DNA from: Solanum dulcamara
Lineage: Eukaryota; Streptophyta; Magnoliopsida; Solanales; Solanaceae
NCBI RefSeq assembly: GCF_947179165.1
Contig: NC_077237.1
Coordinates: forward strand, 60,247,523 to 60,311,522
DNA length: 64,000 nt
Direction: 5' to 3'
The translations under genes and the position numbers were made by a program. Below, piece after piece: positions 1-26,848 of this stretch. Under the pieces are notes generated by a model, which was given only the letters and a program-made list of their open reading frames with translations, was not told the origin of the DNA and searched no databases. Within the stretch, counting starts at the first letter, position 1. Every line of letters begins with the position of its first letter.

Positions 1-975
1 CCCACCATTTACACTTTAAAACCACTTTCAAGCCTTCACATAGGAACCTTAACAAATCATTCATTTCATGAAATTGAGAGTCAATATATATCAATATACA
101 TAAATCAGTTTCAAATATACCATAATCTATGCATTTAGAGTCATCATGCAAAAAATCGTAAGAATTCATCATTTAGAGTTTGAAATATCAAGTTGAGAAA
201 ATACTTGGGCTACATGAGTTGAAGAACCCATGGATGAAACCCACATACAAAATCCCTAATGAAAGCTTGGGAAGGAAAGGAGACTTAAAGATGCCCTAAG
301 ATAAAACCCTAGCTTGGCTTGAAGTTCTTGGGAGAGTTTAAGAAGAGAAAATTTGTGTATCTTGAATCTAAGTGTGAAGAATGAGGGTTTGGAAGGGTTT
401 AGGTTCCTTAAATGGGAGAATTCTGCCCTCAAAACGACTCAATTTTGATTTAAAATACAGTAAAAAACCAAAATATCCCTTTTCAATGATCTGACCAGAA
501 CTGGTTTCAAGGGGACCCTTTACGGTCTGTGGTTCTCACCACGGCCCGTGGTGGTGTCCCGTGGTAAAGGACTTCAGAAAATATTTTGGAAAGCCAGCAG
601 AGAAAGTCTCTGAACTTTCTTCGTGGAGCCCCTTCACTGTTTGTGAATAGCATGACGGGCCGTGGAATGTGGACATGGTGCAGGTCCTACAAGAGACCTG
701 CAGAGTAACCATCACAGAAACACACCACGGTTCGTGGAGGGTTCCATGATCTGTGGTGGTCATTCGTGACCCTTGCCTTAGAATATTTTCTGAGGTCTTT
801 GGGAAGGGGTCACCACGGAGGGCTTCACGGCCCGTGGTGCTCACCACTGTCCGTGGTCCTCCATCGTGGTTCCTTCCCTGCAAGTTTGACTCTCTGAATC
901 TCTACCACGATCCGTGGTGCTTACTACGGCCCGTGATGGCTTCCGTGGTCAAGTTCTGGTGCCAGTTTCTGTAAC
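1..975 (-). mobile_element. Gypsy-type LTR fragment, minus orientation
   Basis: No coding frame is credible here. Positions about 180-260 resemble the stretch at 46700-46810 inside a solo Gypsy LTR, including a shared phrase about a wording-like run near 'gaagaacccatg', so I read this as part of a minus-oriented Gypsy LTR cut by the window edge. It carries the GC-rich palindrome cluster described separately. The short frames over 536-974 on both strands are by-products of these palindromes. The right boundary is approximate. Confidence 0.5.
510..960. repeat. Cluster of CCACGG..CCGTGG palindromes
   Basis: At least five imperfect, self-complementary motifs of the form CCACGGNCCGTGG recur, for example near 538, 722, 825, 840, 902 and 927. 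Each could fold as a short GC-rich hairpin and is much richer in CG dinucleotides than its AT-rich surroundings. They lie within LTR sequence. The two later Gypsy LTRs at 52200 and 57770 hold comparable clusters with different core sequences. Confidence 0.8.
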
Positions 976-1670
976 TTTCTGAGATTTCCTCCTTTGTTCC
1001 TTGGTTTAGGACTTTTCAAATTTTCGAGGTCTTATAGTCATGTAACGGTATCTCTCACTTATGTTATTTTAAGCTTATGATTTTCTTACGAATATTGTAT
1101 TGACCATGTTTTATCTTTCTAACATTGTTTTAAAGGACTATGTCATGTTTGAGCTTGGTCATTGCAATATCATATTTTATGTCATGCATCGCATATTCTC
1201 CATACTCAATACATTTCATAGGACTGACCACATACTTTCTTTGCCTATATTGTCTTATAATATAGATCAAGATGCTCTCCGTCCGACTCGCTATTAGTAT
1301 TGGATCCTACCTATGTTGCAATGCTTGGGGAATCCTCATGGTTCGAGGTCATGTCCACTTTATGAGTTTCTTATGTCTTTTCATTTTCATACTTCATTCA
1401 ATTTTGGTTTATTTCGTGAGTTAGGGCGTGTCCTATGCCACACATATGATAGTAGAGGCTATGTTAGACTAGTATGATTTCCGTATTTTCATATGTTATA
1501 CTCAAATTTCTTCCTTATGTTGAGTTTGCTATATTGAGACTTATCTTCCACTTTTAGTTTATTTTGATTATCTTGTGATCGTAAGTCATGCTTTTACTAA
1601 GAGGCTTGTTCAGGGACCTTAGGGATCCTATTCGGTGTGTCACGTTTAGGGTGTAGCTTGGATTGTGACA
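976..1670 (+). mobile_element. LTR-like tail, plus orientation
   Basis: This AT-rich stretch ends in TTGTGACA at 1663-1670, close to the TGACA ends of the plus-oriented Gypsy LTRs at 47961 and 54277. No primer-binding site follows, so the internal part of the element is missing. No coding capacity was recognised. The assignment is by composition and terminus only, and the left boundary is not defined. Confidence 0.35.
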
Positions 1671-2815
1671 ATTCAGTAACAAAGATAAGGCATTAAGGCC
1701 TTTTAATTATTTCTAAGTTTGATACCGGGTATCAAACGGTGTATCTACGGGATGACACATTTAGTAATCACCTACGTAAGTGTGAAGTGTAAGTCGTTTT
1801 AAGAATTTTTTTGTAAGGCTAATTCTCTATGCATTTATGAGATCAAACGATATTCATCATTGAAATGAACACAACAATGAGATCCGAAGACAGTCAAGGG
1901 TCAATTATGTGACGTATGTCTTGGTATATATTAAAGCTTGATGGTTCAAAGATATCATATCTACTGAGTATATCCTATGCATTCATTATGAAAAAATTAA
2001 AAGAAAACATACTTATTCAGATGCGATTAATTCTTACCAGCAAATTACACGTATTTTTTTTCTTTATAGCCATTTTCAAATGATGTGAGAGATTTTTGGA
2101 TTTTTTAAAAGTTGTGAATGTAAATGAATAGGTATTTTCCTGAAAAGACACTAGTAGAAAGGATGCAATTCGGAAAAATATTTTTTCACGTTTAATAGGT
2201 CGTGACTTTTTCGAAAAAGGTACTAACACGTGTTCGCAGTACCATTTATTAGCTATACATACATGTCCTTTCAGTTTTTGCACTACGAAAATTCTGAAAA
2301 TTTTCTTATCTTTCCGCAATACTTCCTGCAATTGTAAAGTAAATTCTAAATGATTTGACTGTTCTTTGAGTTCGATGTACACTGGGGTTTAAAGGACTGC
2401 TACATCAGTGTGGTTTATTCGTTTTATTCTTTGAGAAAATAATCATGTATTTTGAATACTAGGAGGAGATTGAGTTTTTTAAGGACACATTACGAATTCA
2501 TTGGTTTCGAATATATATTTTGTTTTATCTTCATTTCTGATTTACTTTGTTTAAAGTTTCAATATTTATTTTTGAATACATCAAGGATAACACTCATTTC
2601 ATTGTTCCTGATATTTGTTGCTACAGCCCCTAGAAGGTAATGCTTCAATAATCATGATTTACTACAGATAAATTAATTGGTCTATTGATTCTGGCAAATG
2701 AATCCTGAACTGCGATTATATAACTACTAGTGACGAAACTGGAAGATTCTTGAATGAAGAAAAATATGAATGATACAATTAAAAGGCTTGACGAGAGATT
2801 TAACAATCAACTTAC
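1671..2815. other. Noncoding AT-rich stretch, nothing recognised
   Basis: I see no gene, RNA or defined repeat here. An open frame on the minus strand (2382-2017, 121 codons) has low-complexity Lys/Phe-rich composition and resembles no family I know. If the candidate exon at 2816-2976 is real, later exons of that gene would be expected here or further left, but none could be identified. Confidence 0.5.
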
Positions 2816-2976
2816 AAGCTCCAAGGAAGTGACAGTTTCTGAGTGTTGTCCTTGAGTGGAACAAAGGAAATGGAAAAAGAAGAAGAGAGGGTGGCTTTTG
2901 GAGAACAAAACGAAATGGGTTTTGGAGTCGTGGAGAATTTGTAGAGCTTTGGGAGCGCCAAAATGACGGTAAGCAT
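2816..2976 (-). CDS. Possible first exon of an unidentified, transit-peptide-like protein
   Basis: From an ATG at 2976 (minus strand) an open frame of 53 codons runs into a good splice donor, GTAAGTTG, at 2815-2808. The peptide is rich in Ser, Thr, Pro, Lys and Phe and almost free of acidic residues (for example KFSTTPKPISFCSPKATLSS), which is typical of chloroplast or mitochondrial transit peptides. It ends near KDNTQKLSLPWS. No downstream exon was found before the LTR debris at 1-1670, so this could be the remnant of a gene broken by retrotransposons, a gene whose remaining exons are short, or chance. The function is unknown. Confidence 0.3.
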
Positions 2977-4925
2977 TATTGTGTTTGTGTTAATACTGTG
3001 ATGATGAAGTAAAAAAGAGATTCAGAATTTTGGGAAAAGGATTAACTTAGTTTGGTGGGTTTGGGTAGGGTTAAATGGGCTAAACGGGTAATTTAATTGA
3101 AATCGAATATTTTTGGTTGATTTGGGAGATTCCGTCAATTTGAGGAGTATTTTTGTCAACTTTGATAACAACGGGATATATTTGGCCTAGTAGTACAATT
3201 AGAGACAAACTTAGCTAATAGATGAAATTAGAGAGGTATTTTTAATTATTTTTTCTTTTTAAAAAGCACTTTAAAAAACACTTGTCAAAATAAACTGATT
3301 TTAGAAACTTAACCAATTAGGCTATCAATATAGAATATGTACCAAAATGATTTAAACTTAATATTATCAAGAATTGATACGGACGGTATTAACAAAAGTC
3401 GATCCAAACTAGGTTATCATGTTTCTGGATTGAGATAATAAAAATTAATTCTTTCAAAATAAATTTGCATTTTGTTGAATGCAACTAATATTACTGCCTA
3501 GTTTTTACTCTGTGTGTGTGGAACATTTTTGCAATGCCGCAAAACAAAAAAATATTCAACGTTAAATTGTAAGGATGGAGCCTAGTCGAGTTTAATGTTA
3601 TGAAGTAATGGTTGTTAATACACATGCAACTCCTTTATTTGATGGTGTAAATATCACTACGCTGTCGGTAGAGTATCAATCCTCAGGTCCACCACAAGCC
3701 CGACTTTTTCCTTTTCTTTTTTAATTTCAATGAACCACAATTAAGGCGTAAAAATATAAGTTTGATAGTTTAGTATACATGCTTTATATGTGTGTCTCAA
3801 ATCACTTAATGAAATTGTATATATTAAAAAGCATGCAACTCTTTATAAGCACTCTAGGCAATTGAAGAATGTTTAGTAGAAAACTTTCTCTAAGCAATAT
3901 TGTTTACAAGTATAATTATGATGATAATTTAATGTTTGATTTTAGGTTGGACTCTAAAAAATAAAAACACTCGGTCTTATCTATTACAATAAGGAAGGAT
4001 TTTATAGATATATTCTAATCGATCTCAAAGTCTTAATTAATACTTATTAGAAAAATAATTAAATGATTATTTTAATTAGTAGAGAATAATTAAATAATAA
4101 TTTAAGAAAATGGTGAAAAAACGATTGTCTAAAGAAATTCATTTAATGAAAGACAAAAAGTTCAACCAACATTTAAGGGTCTTCGTGCTTTAAATATAGT
4201 ATAAATAGATAATATATTGATATTTTAAAATTTTGTCAAATATACATATATATATTAAGTTTAATATCCAATTATTAATATTTATTTGAAGTTCTCGTTC
4301 TATATTTCAAAATCTATAAAGCTAAACTTTTGACAGCCTGTGACCCCAAGCCCTTTTCGTTTGTCATACCAAAATCAAAATTGTTATTACTCAATCTACA
4401 CATTGGTCATAGTTAGTTTATCTCATAATGTACATGTTTAATGTTATACCAATTCCAATAGTGACAACTGACACGTACACATTGTATCAAATTTTATCTC
4501 TATCTTATTTGATCAATGCTAAAATTCATTCCAGTTGTGTAATTGTACTAGAAATATTTAGCTTCTAGTGTTGTATTGTCTATGTAGGCATCAATCTTAG
4601 ACTCAAAAAGCAAGCAAGAGGCAGTATGCATTCTAGATTTCAGTATAATAGCCAAAAAAGGAGCTGCTATTGAAGTCTGAAGCTTACAAAAAAAGAACAA
4701 CATAACGAACAAGCAATTTGTAGTTTGACCCAACAGTACAGTTATAAAATCCCAGACATTATTTTTGCACTCCAGAATCTTGAAACAAAAAGCAAATACA
4801 GAAACTAAAGTTCATCTTGCACATGTGATCACTAAGAATTCCATGTTATCACTTGCACATGTCAAATCATGTCAAATCTTAGTTGGATTCTGCTAAGATA
4901 TGGAACCATTTATAACCTTGGGTAA
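2977..4925. other. Intergenic region and 3' flank of the agmatine deiminase gene
   Basis: This is AT-rich DNA without a supportable coding region. Roughly 4560-4925 should contain the 3' untranslated region of the minus-strand agmatine deiminase gene. An AATAAT-type polyadenylation signal is possible near 4763-4758 but is not unique. The remainder contains long A/T runs and no TIR or LTR pair that I could define. Confidence 0.5.
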
Positions 4926-19426
<14,501 letters not shown>

Positions 19427-19477
19427 CAGTAAACTCTTCTTCTCCTTCACCACCAACACAAGCTTACATTATGTACA

Positions 19478-19550
19478 CTGTTTTAAAAGGCCTTCTGGGG
19501 CGGGGCCTACTAGAAAAGCACTGCGCCATCTATGGGGCGTAAGCCATATT
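19478..19550. repeat. GC-rich dispersed-repeat fragment upstream of agmatine deiminase
   Basis: About 70 bp with AAAAGGCCTTCTGGGGCGGGG and a GGGGCGTAAGCC end stand out from the AT-rich flank. The text resembles a dispersed plant repeat containing AAAAGGCGCTCGGGGCG-like units. It sits 50-125 bp upstream of the agmatine deiminase start codon, so it could fall in the 5' untranslated region or core promoter. Confidence 0.4.
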
Positions 19551-19661
19551 AGTTGACGGAAGGATTCCACAAAATTACATAATATTAAAGAATTAATTAC
19601 ATTATATTTTAAATTTTTTCAAATTATACAGTAAAATTTGAATATATCCTAAATCATTTTA

Positions 19662-19806
19662 ATACATCACGTAAATGGATGTATTCTTCTTGATACATCA
19701 CGTAAAGTAATGTATCTAACTGATATATCGCGTAAAGTGATATATCTGACAGATAAATCGTGTAAAGTAATGTAACTGACCGACACATCGCGTAAAGTAA
19801 TGTCCG
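19662..19806. repeat. 30-bp tandem repeat with palindromic core
   Basis: Five units start at 19662, 19693, 19723, 19753 and 19783, so the period is 30 bp after the first. The core reads ATACATCACGTAAAGTAATGTAT with variants and is itself a near palindrome (ATACAT..ATGTAT). It lies about 240-380 bp upstream of the agmatine deiminase start. Any regulatory role is speculation. Confidence 0.85.
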
Positions 19807-20693
19807 AAAATATAAGAGAATAGAATTTTGTAATTTTTTTAAATAGTAGAAAATTTTAAAGAATATAATAAAATAAATTATGTATTTAGATTATTTTTTC
19901 ATGTAACACCAGGTGAGTTTCTATTTTGGGCTAAGTTCATAAAATATCTTCTAATTAAAATTGTTTAATAAATATTAAATTTTAAAAAGCTAAAAAGTTA
20001 AAAATTTAATTATTTTTTATTCATAGTCCCAACCTTTTTTTCTTCGTCTTTCATGGGATAAAAGAAAAAAACAATTATTGCGCAAATTACAGAGCAAAAA
20101 TGCGTTATCGCTTGCTCTGATTTGATGCTTCTCATTATAGGTTCCTTCAAGGCATTTTCTTGTTTTTACAATTTAATTTATAAATTTCTATTTAAAATTT
20201 TAAAAGAAAAATCTAATTATTCTTTATAATGAGCAATTCTGATTATTTTTTAAATCAATTGTTGATTTTGATTAACATTGTAAGATGAAGCGGTTATATG
20301 TATTTTTTTTACTTTTTTTATTTTATTTTTGAATTTTCTATAATTTCTATGTAATTTTAATTTTAATTTTAAGTTTTATTATTTATTTTTACTGCAAATT
20401 TTAGAGAGAGGCGAAAGCAAAAGCCTATGGGGTCGCTTCTGTAATTGGATAATCAGCACTGAAAATCGTCTTTACATTATATGGTTTGGTCTTTTGATGA
20501 TTCCAGAGAATGTGATTGATTGCATTATAAGGTCTTAATTGAACAGATCGAGCAAGCTCGTGCCGGTATCAACAACGAGGAAGAAAAAATAAGCAACAGC
20601 AACTAACTATGGCTCTTGACCCAGACAACGTCCTAGGCGTAAGAGAGAATATTAATTTATAAAATTTATATATATATAATAGGAGAAGCATAA

Positions 20694-21080
20694 GAGCCCG
20701 TTTGGATGTGCTTAAAAAAGTGACTTTTATGTATGAAGTGCTTTTAGAACTTTAAAGTGCTGAAAGTTATTTTTATAAATAAACAGTTGAGTGTTTGGAT
20801 AAAAGTGCTTAAATGAGGAAAATTATGTGAATTTTAGGATCAAAAGAATAAAAATGGTAGTTTGGAATTTAGTTAAAATATAAGGGATATAAAAGTAATT
20901 TTCATGGTCAAAGAAAATGACTTTAAGCACTTAGAAAAAAAAAATTAGAAATCCTAACTTTTCATTTTTGAGACTTTAAGAACTTTCTGGCTTAAAATTA
21001 GCATTAGGCAAACACGTCCAAAAGCTGAAAAGGGGCTTTAAGTTGGTTTTGACCAACTTAAAGCCAATCCAAACGGGCTC
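20694..21080. mobile_element. Tourist-like MITE with TAA duplication
   Basis: A 387-bp element has perfect 14-bp inverted ends, GAGCCCGTTTGGAT (20694-20707) and ATCCAAACGGGCTC (21067-21080). TAA flanks both sides (20691-20693 and 21081-21083). A 3-bp TAA/TTA duplication is typical of PIF/Harbinger-derived MITEs. It has no coding capacity. Confidence 0.85.
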
Positions 21081-23637
21081 TAAGTGTCACGTGTCATCGC
21101 TACAATTATTCTCGAATTTTCAAATTTTAAAAAATCAATTAATTAAATTTAAAATAGCAAATAAAATATTAATTAAAAACTGTTAATGTCAATCTATAAA
21201 AAGATGCAGAAATTTAAAAGTTCCAATTGACAAAATTGGATAACAAAAACTATCAAATTTCAGGTTTGATAATCTGAAACCGTATAACTGTTATCATGTT
21301 AAACCTTTTACTTATCCTATCCTGTTTCTATTGTATCCGTTTTTTCCATTTTCAATTCAAACCAATTATTCATTTTCTAAGTAGGAACTTCTTTGCAAAC
21401 TACATCCGATAATTCATTTAGACTTGCAATTGACATTTCCTACACTTAAATCATCATGGAGTTATTTGACATTATAATGCTTTAAAGAATCCATTTGGAT
21501 TCTATTATTGCAGAACAAATCACTTTCATAGCGGATCCGCATTCAGTCAACTCAAAGGTATGCATTCAGATTTTGAATTTTGAATCTGTAAAACAAAAAT
21601 GAAACGTACGGTGGAGAAAAGAGTTGTTACGACAGAAAAGTAAGGGAATTCACACGATGGTTGCTGGATTTTTTGTATTGTTAGGTGGTGAAGAAGGAAA
21701 GGCAAAAAATGTCAAATGAGTTGACGAAAAATGGCTTACTGAATTATATATTTTGATGACGAAGATGATAAGTGGAGGAAGCCCGATCTTCAGTGTCGTA
21801 TGTCTGGAAAAAATAAATTCAAAACGGTTAATTGTTCTCCATTAAAAACATTAATGATGAATCACCCAAATTAAGAGATATATTATATTTAAAATATTGT
21901 ATAAACAATGTTGTTTCCATGCGAGCATCTCAAGTCAACAAATTTCCATTCCTCATTCTCTTACAAATTGTCAACTGTTATTAATCAGTTGATGTTAGTG
22001 ATTTTTGAGCATTATCTTTCGTAGGTTTTGTCCTAAAACATTAGTTTTAGCAATTAATGATTAAATTTCAATAAAGTAATGTGTTTGTGAAATTTTCAAT
22101 ATGAGAAAACTAGACTAGTGACTTCTATACGAATTGTTGTCTCTTAATTTCTTCTCTATTATTATATTGGCTTGCCTTTAACTTTGTCTAATTATTATCC
22201 TTTCGTAATTTTTTTTGGAGAAAATCAAAAGTGTTCAAAGAAACTATATAGACACTGTAAAATAAGTATGAGTCTGAGATCAGATCTTAAAACAATGCTA
22301 TCATCTTTATCCTACTATTTAATATGGAAGTTTACCTTTGGCAAAGCTTTTAAAAACAGGTTGTTCAAGGACCTAGAGTCCAAACTTATATGCAATTTAT
22401 ATCCGTAAGAGTTGTTAACATCATCCTCACGTCAGGATCGGAGTTACAGTGTATTGAGGGTGGCTAGGCGGACGGCCTTTTTCATAAAATTTTATTCTAT
22501 ATATAGATAAAATACTACTCTATATGATAATATAACACAATTTGAACACCCTTGGAACAAATTGAAGGTGTAGTCCATTGGTTTTGGGCGTTTAGGTAGG
22601 GCTCGATGCACTCTACAGAGGATTGAATCCGCCTAACTGCAGATAAAATTAGAAAAAAAAATTGTAGTTTTTTAGATGAGATAATAGGTTTTTGATTAAT
22701 GCTAAGTCTTAAATTGTGTATATCATGTAACTAAACTCTTTATAAATAATGATTTTAGAGAACATTAAATATAAAAATCTTAGTAGCTTAAATTTAAACT
22801 CAAAAAATAAAAGAAAAAAATCAATTGCTTATGACATGTAACGCACACAAAATATCAAAGTCTAATTAGCAAAATGTAATTAAACTACCATAGAAAAAAA
22901 AATATACAACGACGGGGTGGGGGTGAAAAGATAATATTTTGAAGTAATTTGATAATATAATGAAGTATTTAGATAATAAAAATTTAAAAATTAAATAAAA
23001 ATTACAAGTAAACATAATAAATATATTTATTTTATATTAATAAAAGAGCTCTTGATTATATTAAGTCAAGTGATAAATTAATAATAATTAATATTACAAA
23101 CTAATAATTTAAAATAGGGAACAATGTAATAAGAAAAAATATAGAAACAGAAAAATTATTTGACTATTGCATGATTCGTTATATCTATGCATATAGATTG
23201 ATTGTGGAGAGATAGAAGGTGGAGTATATTTCATTGAGTAACAATATAATAGTTGGATTTTTTTAAGATAATAAGATTTAATATCTTCGAACAATGCATC
23301 ACAATCTAAAATAATTAAAAATAATACTTTAATATTCTGTGCATTACACGAATACAAATACTAGTATAAATTGAAAAATCCAAGGGCTAACAATCCAGCA
23401 CCTCTCAACTTACACCTTTCCTCACATCAAATAAAATGTCTCGCCTCACGCCTAAAACATTACGTACATATATATATATATTACGTAGTATTTTTAATTA
23501 TTTTTACCAAATCTTAATGGCGTCCAAATGGCCCGAACAAAAAGACAGGAACCTGCAGAAAGACAACAAAAATAAAGTGTTTGTGACACTAGAGATTCCT
23601 TTTTTAATTTCAGAAAGCACTTCAAATAATGTGTGCC
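21081..23637. other. AT-rich intergenic DNA without a recognised gene
   Basis: No open frame here resembles a known protein. Positions about 22430-22645 resemble a dispersed element seen widely in Solanaceae (phrases such as GGTGTAGTCCATTGGTTTTGGGCG and GAGGATTGAATCC, with a box B-like look). The class and ends could not be settled. The rest is low-complexity A/T. Confidence 0.4.
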
Positions 23638-23791
23638 AGTTATAAATGTGGGTCCACCCTTAATTAGAGGTCTTATATTTGAGTTTTGGATATGACAAAA
23701 AAATTGTTGGGAGCACCATCCCCAAATGAGCGATCCGAATTTAATCGGGGCTCCATTAGCTCTGAACACCAGGTGAAAAATTGAAAAAAAA
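23638..23791 (+). mobile_element. Second-type tRNA-derived SINE
   Basis: About 154 bp with a decayed tRNA-like head (GTGGGTCCACCCTTAATTAG followed by a degenerate box B) leads to a body containing GTTGGGAGCACCATCCCC, TTAATCGGGGCTCCATTAG and GAACACCAGGTGAAAAA, ending in an A-run. A 10-bp flank (AATGTGTGYC) repeats at 23628-23637 and 23792-23801 with one mismatch. This family differs from the SINEs at 5358 and 8888. Confidence 0.65.
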
Positions 23792-23801
23792 AATGTGTGT
23801 C

Positions 23802-26188
23802 GTGTAAAATGTGAGATTTTTACAAATTGAATTAAAAGAAAATTATTTAGTGCTGGATCGAATTTATGTAAAAATAAAATAAAATTGAAACACGTGAATT
23901 CGTGATCTTCTCATAAAATTAAGTGTTTATGTATATAATATATAAAATTGGTATAATATCTTTTGTTGACACTCATCCTAGAAAAAAGATTAAATAGTAC
24001 ACTGAATGTTAATTATTTACTTGTAGGATTAGAAACTAGGTCTCACTTAAAACATTTTTCCTTTTTTAATATGCATCCATGCTTTACAAATATTACATTT
24101 GCCTCTGCTCGGGGACTATAGATTTATCCTGTAAAATAATATTCTTTAAGAGATAAGATTTTTAATTGAGGTATTTTTAAGTCAAAATAGTTTTAAATAA
24201 CTTTAAAGTATTTGGGTAAAATAAAAAATATTTTTAAGGACTTATTTATAATTCAAAATCACAAAAATAAGTGAAATTCGTTAGAAATTTAACTTATGGC
24301 TTTTGACTTATAAATTATAGTTATAAGCTCATCCAAACAGGTTCTTAACTTAATATATTTGATTTCTATTAAAGTAAATTAAAGGAGAAATTTGGTCTTA
24401 TGTTAATTATTATAGTCTCTAATCTTTTCGAAATAGCGATCTACCTTTGATTTAAATTCTTGAATTGACTCTATTAGTATTATAATTAGTTTTAATCCAT
24501 TAATTTTGAATATAAAAATTAATTAGAGTTCTTCACACTTAATCTTCAAATTCGGGAATGTTATTCTCGAATTTTAACTATTTTTAACTTCTGTCTTTAG
24601 TAATTGTATGTTTCAATTATGCATGTTATTTTTATTCAATGAGCAAATGAATTTTTTTTTAGAAAAAAAGCATAAAACTTTTTTTAAAAGGAAAAAAATC
24701 GCAAGTCGCCATTTCTTTCTTTTCCTCTTTTAGGAATTAAAAATATTAAAAAGGAGGGAATCATTGGATGTGATCTTTAATTAAAGTAATTAAAGTTAAA
24801 AAATTATATTGGTTTCACACTACTTTAAAGATAGTTTGGCGGCTAGTTAACGTTATAATTGTATTAATAATAATATGAATTAGTTGTGAAAAATTTATGT
24901 ATAATCTTATGCACGATTAGTTATGTATAATTTAATTATTTATGTATTAGTTATTTATGCATTTCCTCTATTTTAGTATGTTTTACTTTTTTTTTAGTCT
25001 ATTTAAAAAATATCTTTTTTTTGCTATTCTTTAATTTTAACTTTTCACATGACATGTTTAAGGTTACAAGATTAAAAGAGATTATGGTACATTCTACATA
25101 TTTTTAATTTAAGACCACAAAATTCAAAAAAAAAACTATTTTCTTAAACTTTTGTATCAAGTCAAAACAGAACAATCAAATTGAAACGGAAGGAGTATTA
25201 GTTATTTCATGAGAAAGCAACAAAATGGCCCCTCATGTTTGAGGATAGATTCAAAGTAGTCTCTTAATTATGCACATAGCAGTTTTGGTCCTTTAAATTT
25301 AGAGGTTAGTTTTTATTAGTTTATGAGTCATGGAACGATACCTTATTCAAGAAAAGCAACATTTCCATTAGTTCTTTCGTTTTGTATGGATTCTAATGAA
25401 AGGTCTACATTAAAACTGACTTGTCTTCTAGACTTGCTTGAAAAAAAAGAGGTTAAGATTAGAAAAATGGAAAAGAACTAAGCACACGTCTTTGGGACTT
25501 ATGTTTCATTTAAGGACTTGACATCTGATAGATATAGTCTACTTGAGACATAGGAAGTACCGCATGAACTTAGGATAATATCTTTTAGATGGACCAGAAA
25601 GACTCTAGACGTACCTTAAATATCAATCTTTTTACACTTAACATTACTTAATTAGAATTTTGTAAAGGCAACCGAATTAAAGCTATGACATGAAATGAAA
25701 ATCCACAACCTTAGTTTCACATTCTCGTTGTTAAAGCATGATCAAATCTTTATTTATTAAGCATACTAAACAAACTTTTTAAACTTTACTCTACACACTG
25801 TTTTTAGAAATAAAGATCGGTTGTTCTAATTATGCCTAAGAATAATATTCTCGTTTTATTCTCTATGGAATTCGATTCCAATCTTGTTTGAGTTCTACAT
25901 TTGATAGTGACCGCTATAAATTTTTCAAAAGCGTGATTTGAGCGTATCATTTACCTTATGTAACAGGATCCAATGTTCTTATTGACGATCACAATAAATG
26001 AGAGTACTATACCCTGTCTGATCTTTAGTGGAACTTAATACATCATATTTTGTTAATATATAAAATGTACATAGGTATCTTTTGAAACATTGAATCTAAT
26101 TTCAAATATTTTGTTCACTTTTCAATTAGTATTTAAAAAAATCAAATAAACTGACTTTATATCTTTAAACCTCAATCATGCTAGCTTA
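23802..26188. other. AT-rich intergenic DNA
   Basis: I see no gene. Around 24150-24350 the text ends in CTCATCCAAACAGGTTCTTAA, resembling one end of a Tourist-like MITE whose other end is lost. The remainder is low-complexity A/T up to the Copia LTR at 26189. Confidence 0.45.
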
Positions 26189-26727
26189 TGCTGACATGAG
26201 CCATTTGTGGGGTCCAGTCCCACTTTTGCGTTTGTCAAAAGTGCCTGCTTTTGTCAAAAGTGGCTGCCAAATTGCTCCTCCAATTCCAGAGTTTTGTCAA
26301 ATTTTGTAGGCAAGTTGGTGAAAAGAGTTCCTATAAAAGGAGCTCTTCAGCCCCTCATTTTAATCATAAAAAATTCACAGACAGATAGAGAGAAAAATAT
26401 TTAGATAGCTGTGAGGTTTTCATAGACTATATAAGAAAATAGTCTATGAAGAAAAAAAATAGAGTGTGAGCGATATTTTTAGTAAAGTAGGAGATCAAAA
26501 GAGTGTTATTCGTTTTGAGTATGTGATAGTCATTTTTGAGTATTGTACTTGGTACTACCCAATGTAAAAATTCCTTACTATAGTGATATCAGTTGCTCCT
26601 CTTGACCCGTGGTTTTTCCCTTATTTAAAAGGGTTTCCACGTAAACTTCTTATTGTCATTATTTTTTTATTTTATTTCTAGTATTTGGACCATATTTATT
26701 TTTGTGTTAGTCCCTGTTTTCCCAACA
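26189..26727 (+). repeat. Copia copy A 5' LTR
   Basis: The 539-bp LTR starts TGCTGACATGAG and ends CCCAACA. A CTATAAAAGGAGC TATA box lies near 26330. Its second half aligns closely with 48550-48923 (copy B). The primer-binding site follows 3 bp after its end. Confidence 0.85.
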
Positions 26728-26730
26728 AAC

Positions 26731-26742
26731 TGGTATGAGAGC
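26731..26742 (+). promoter_or_regulatory. Primer-binding site for initiator Met-tRNA (Copia A)
   Basis: TGGTATGAGAGC differs at one base from the usual TGGTATCAGAGC that pairs with the 3' end of plant initiator methionine tRNA. It lies just inside the LTR, where reverse transcription is primed. Confidence 0.8.
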
Positions 26743-26848
26743 AAGGTTTTATCTGAGTATGTTTTGTGGTTGCAGCATTGTCTAAACTTCCACATCATAA
26801 AAAATTTACTTTGATTTATAATAGTTACATCTTTTTGGGGGAGAAACG

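Noticed and set aside
536..974. Overlapping frames on both strands rich in His, Gly and Trp
   Set aside because: They come from palindromic CCACGG repeats in LTR sequence, which keep both strands open by composition.
2017..2382. 121-codon minus-strand frame
   Set aside because: Low-complexity Lys/Phe-rich peptide in AT-rich DNA with no recognisable motif; it cannot be linked to the possible exon at 2816.
20591..20650. Short ATG-led stretch (MALDPDNVLG) followed by a donor-like GTAAGAG
   Set aside because: Only about 10 codons, with no acceptor or further exon in sight; too little to support a gene.
22172..22408. 78-codon frame with WKFTFGKAFKNR, vaguely like a cytochrome P450 fragment
   Set aside because: No P450 signature (heme Cys loop, ExxR) nearby and very AT-rich; probably chance.
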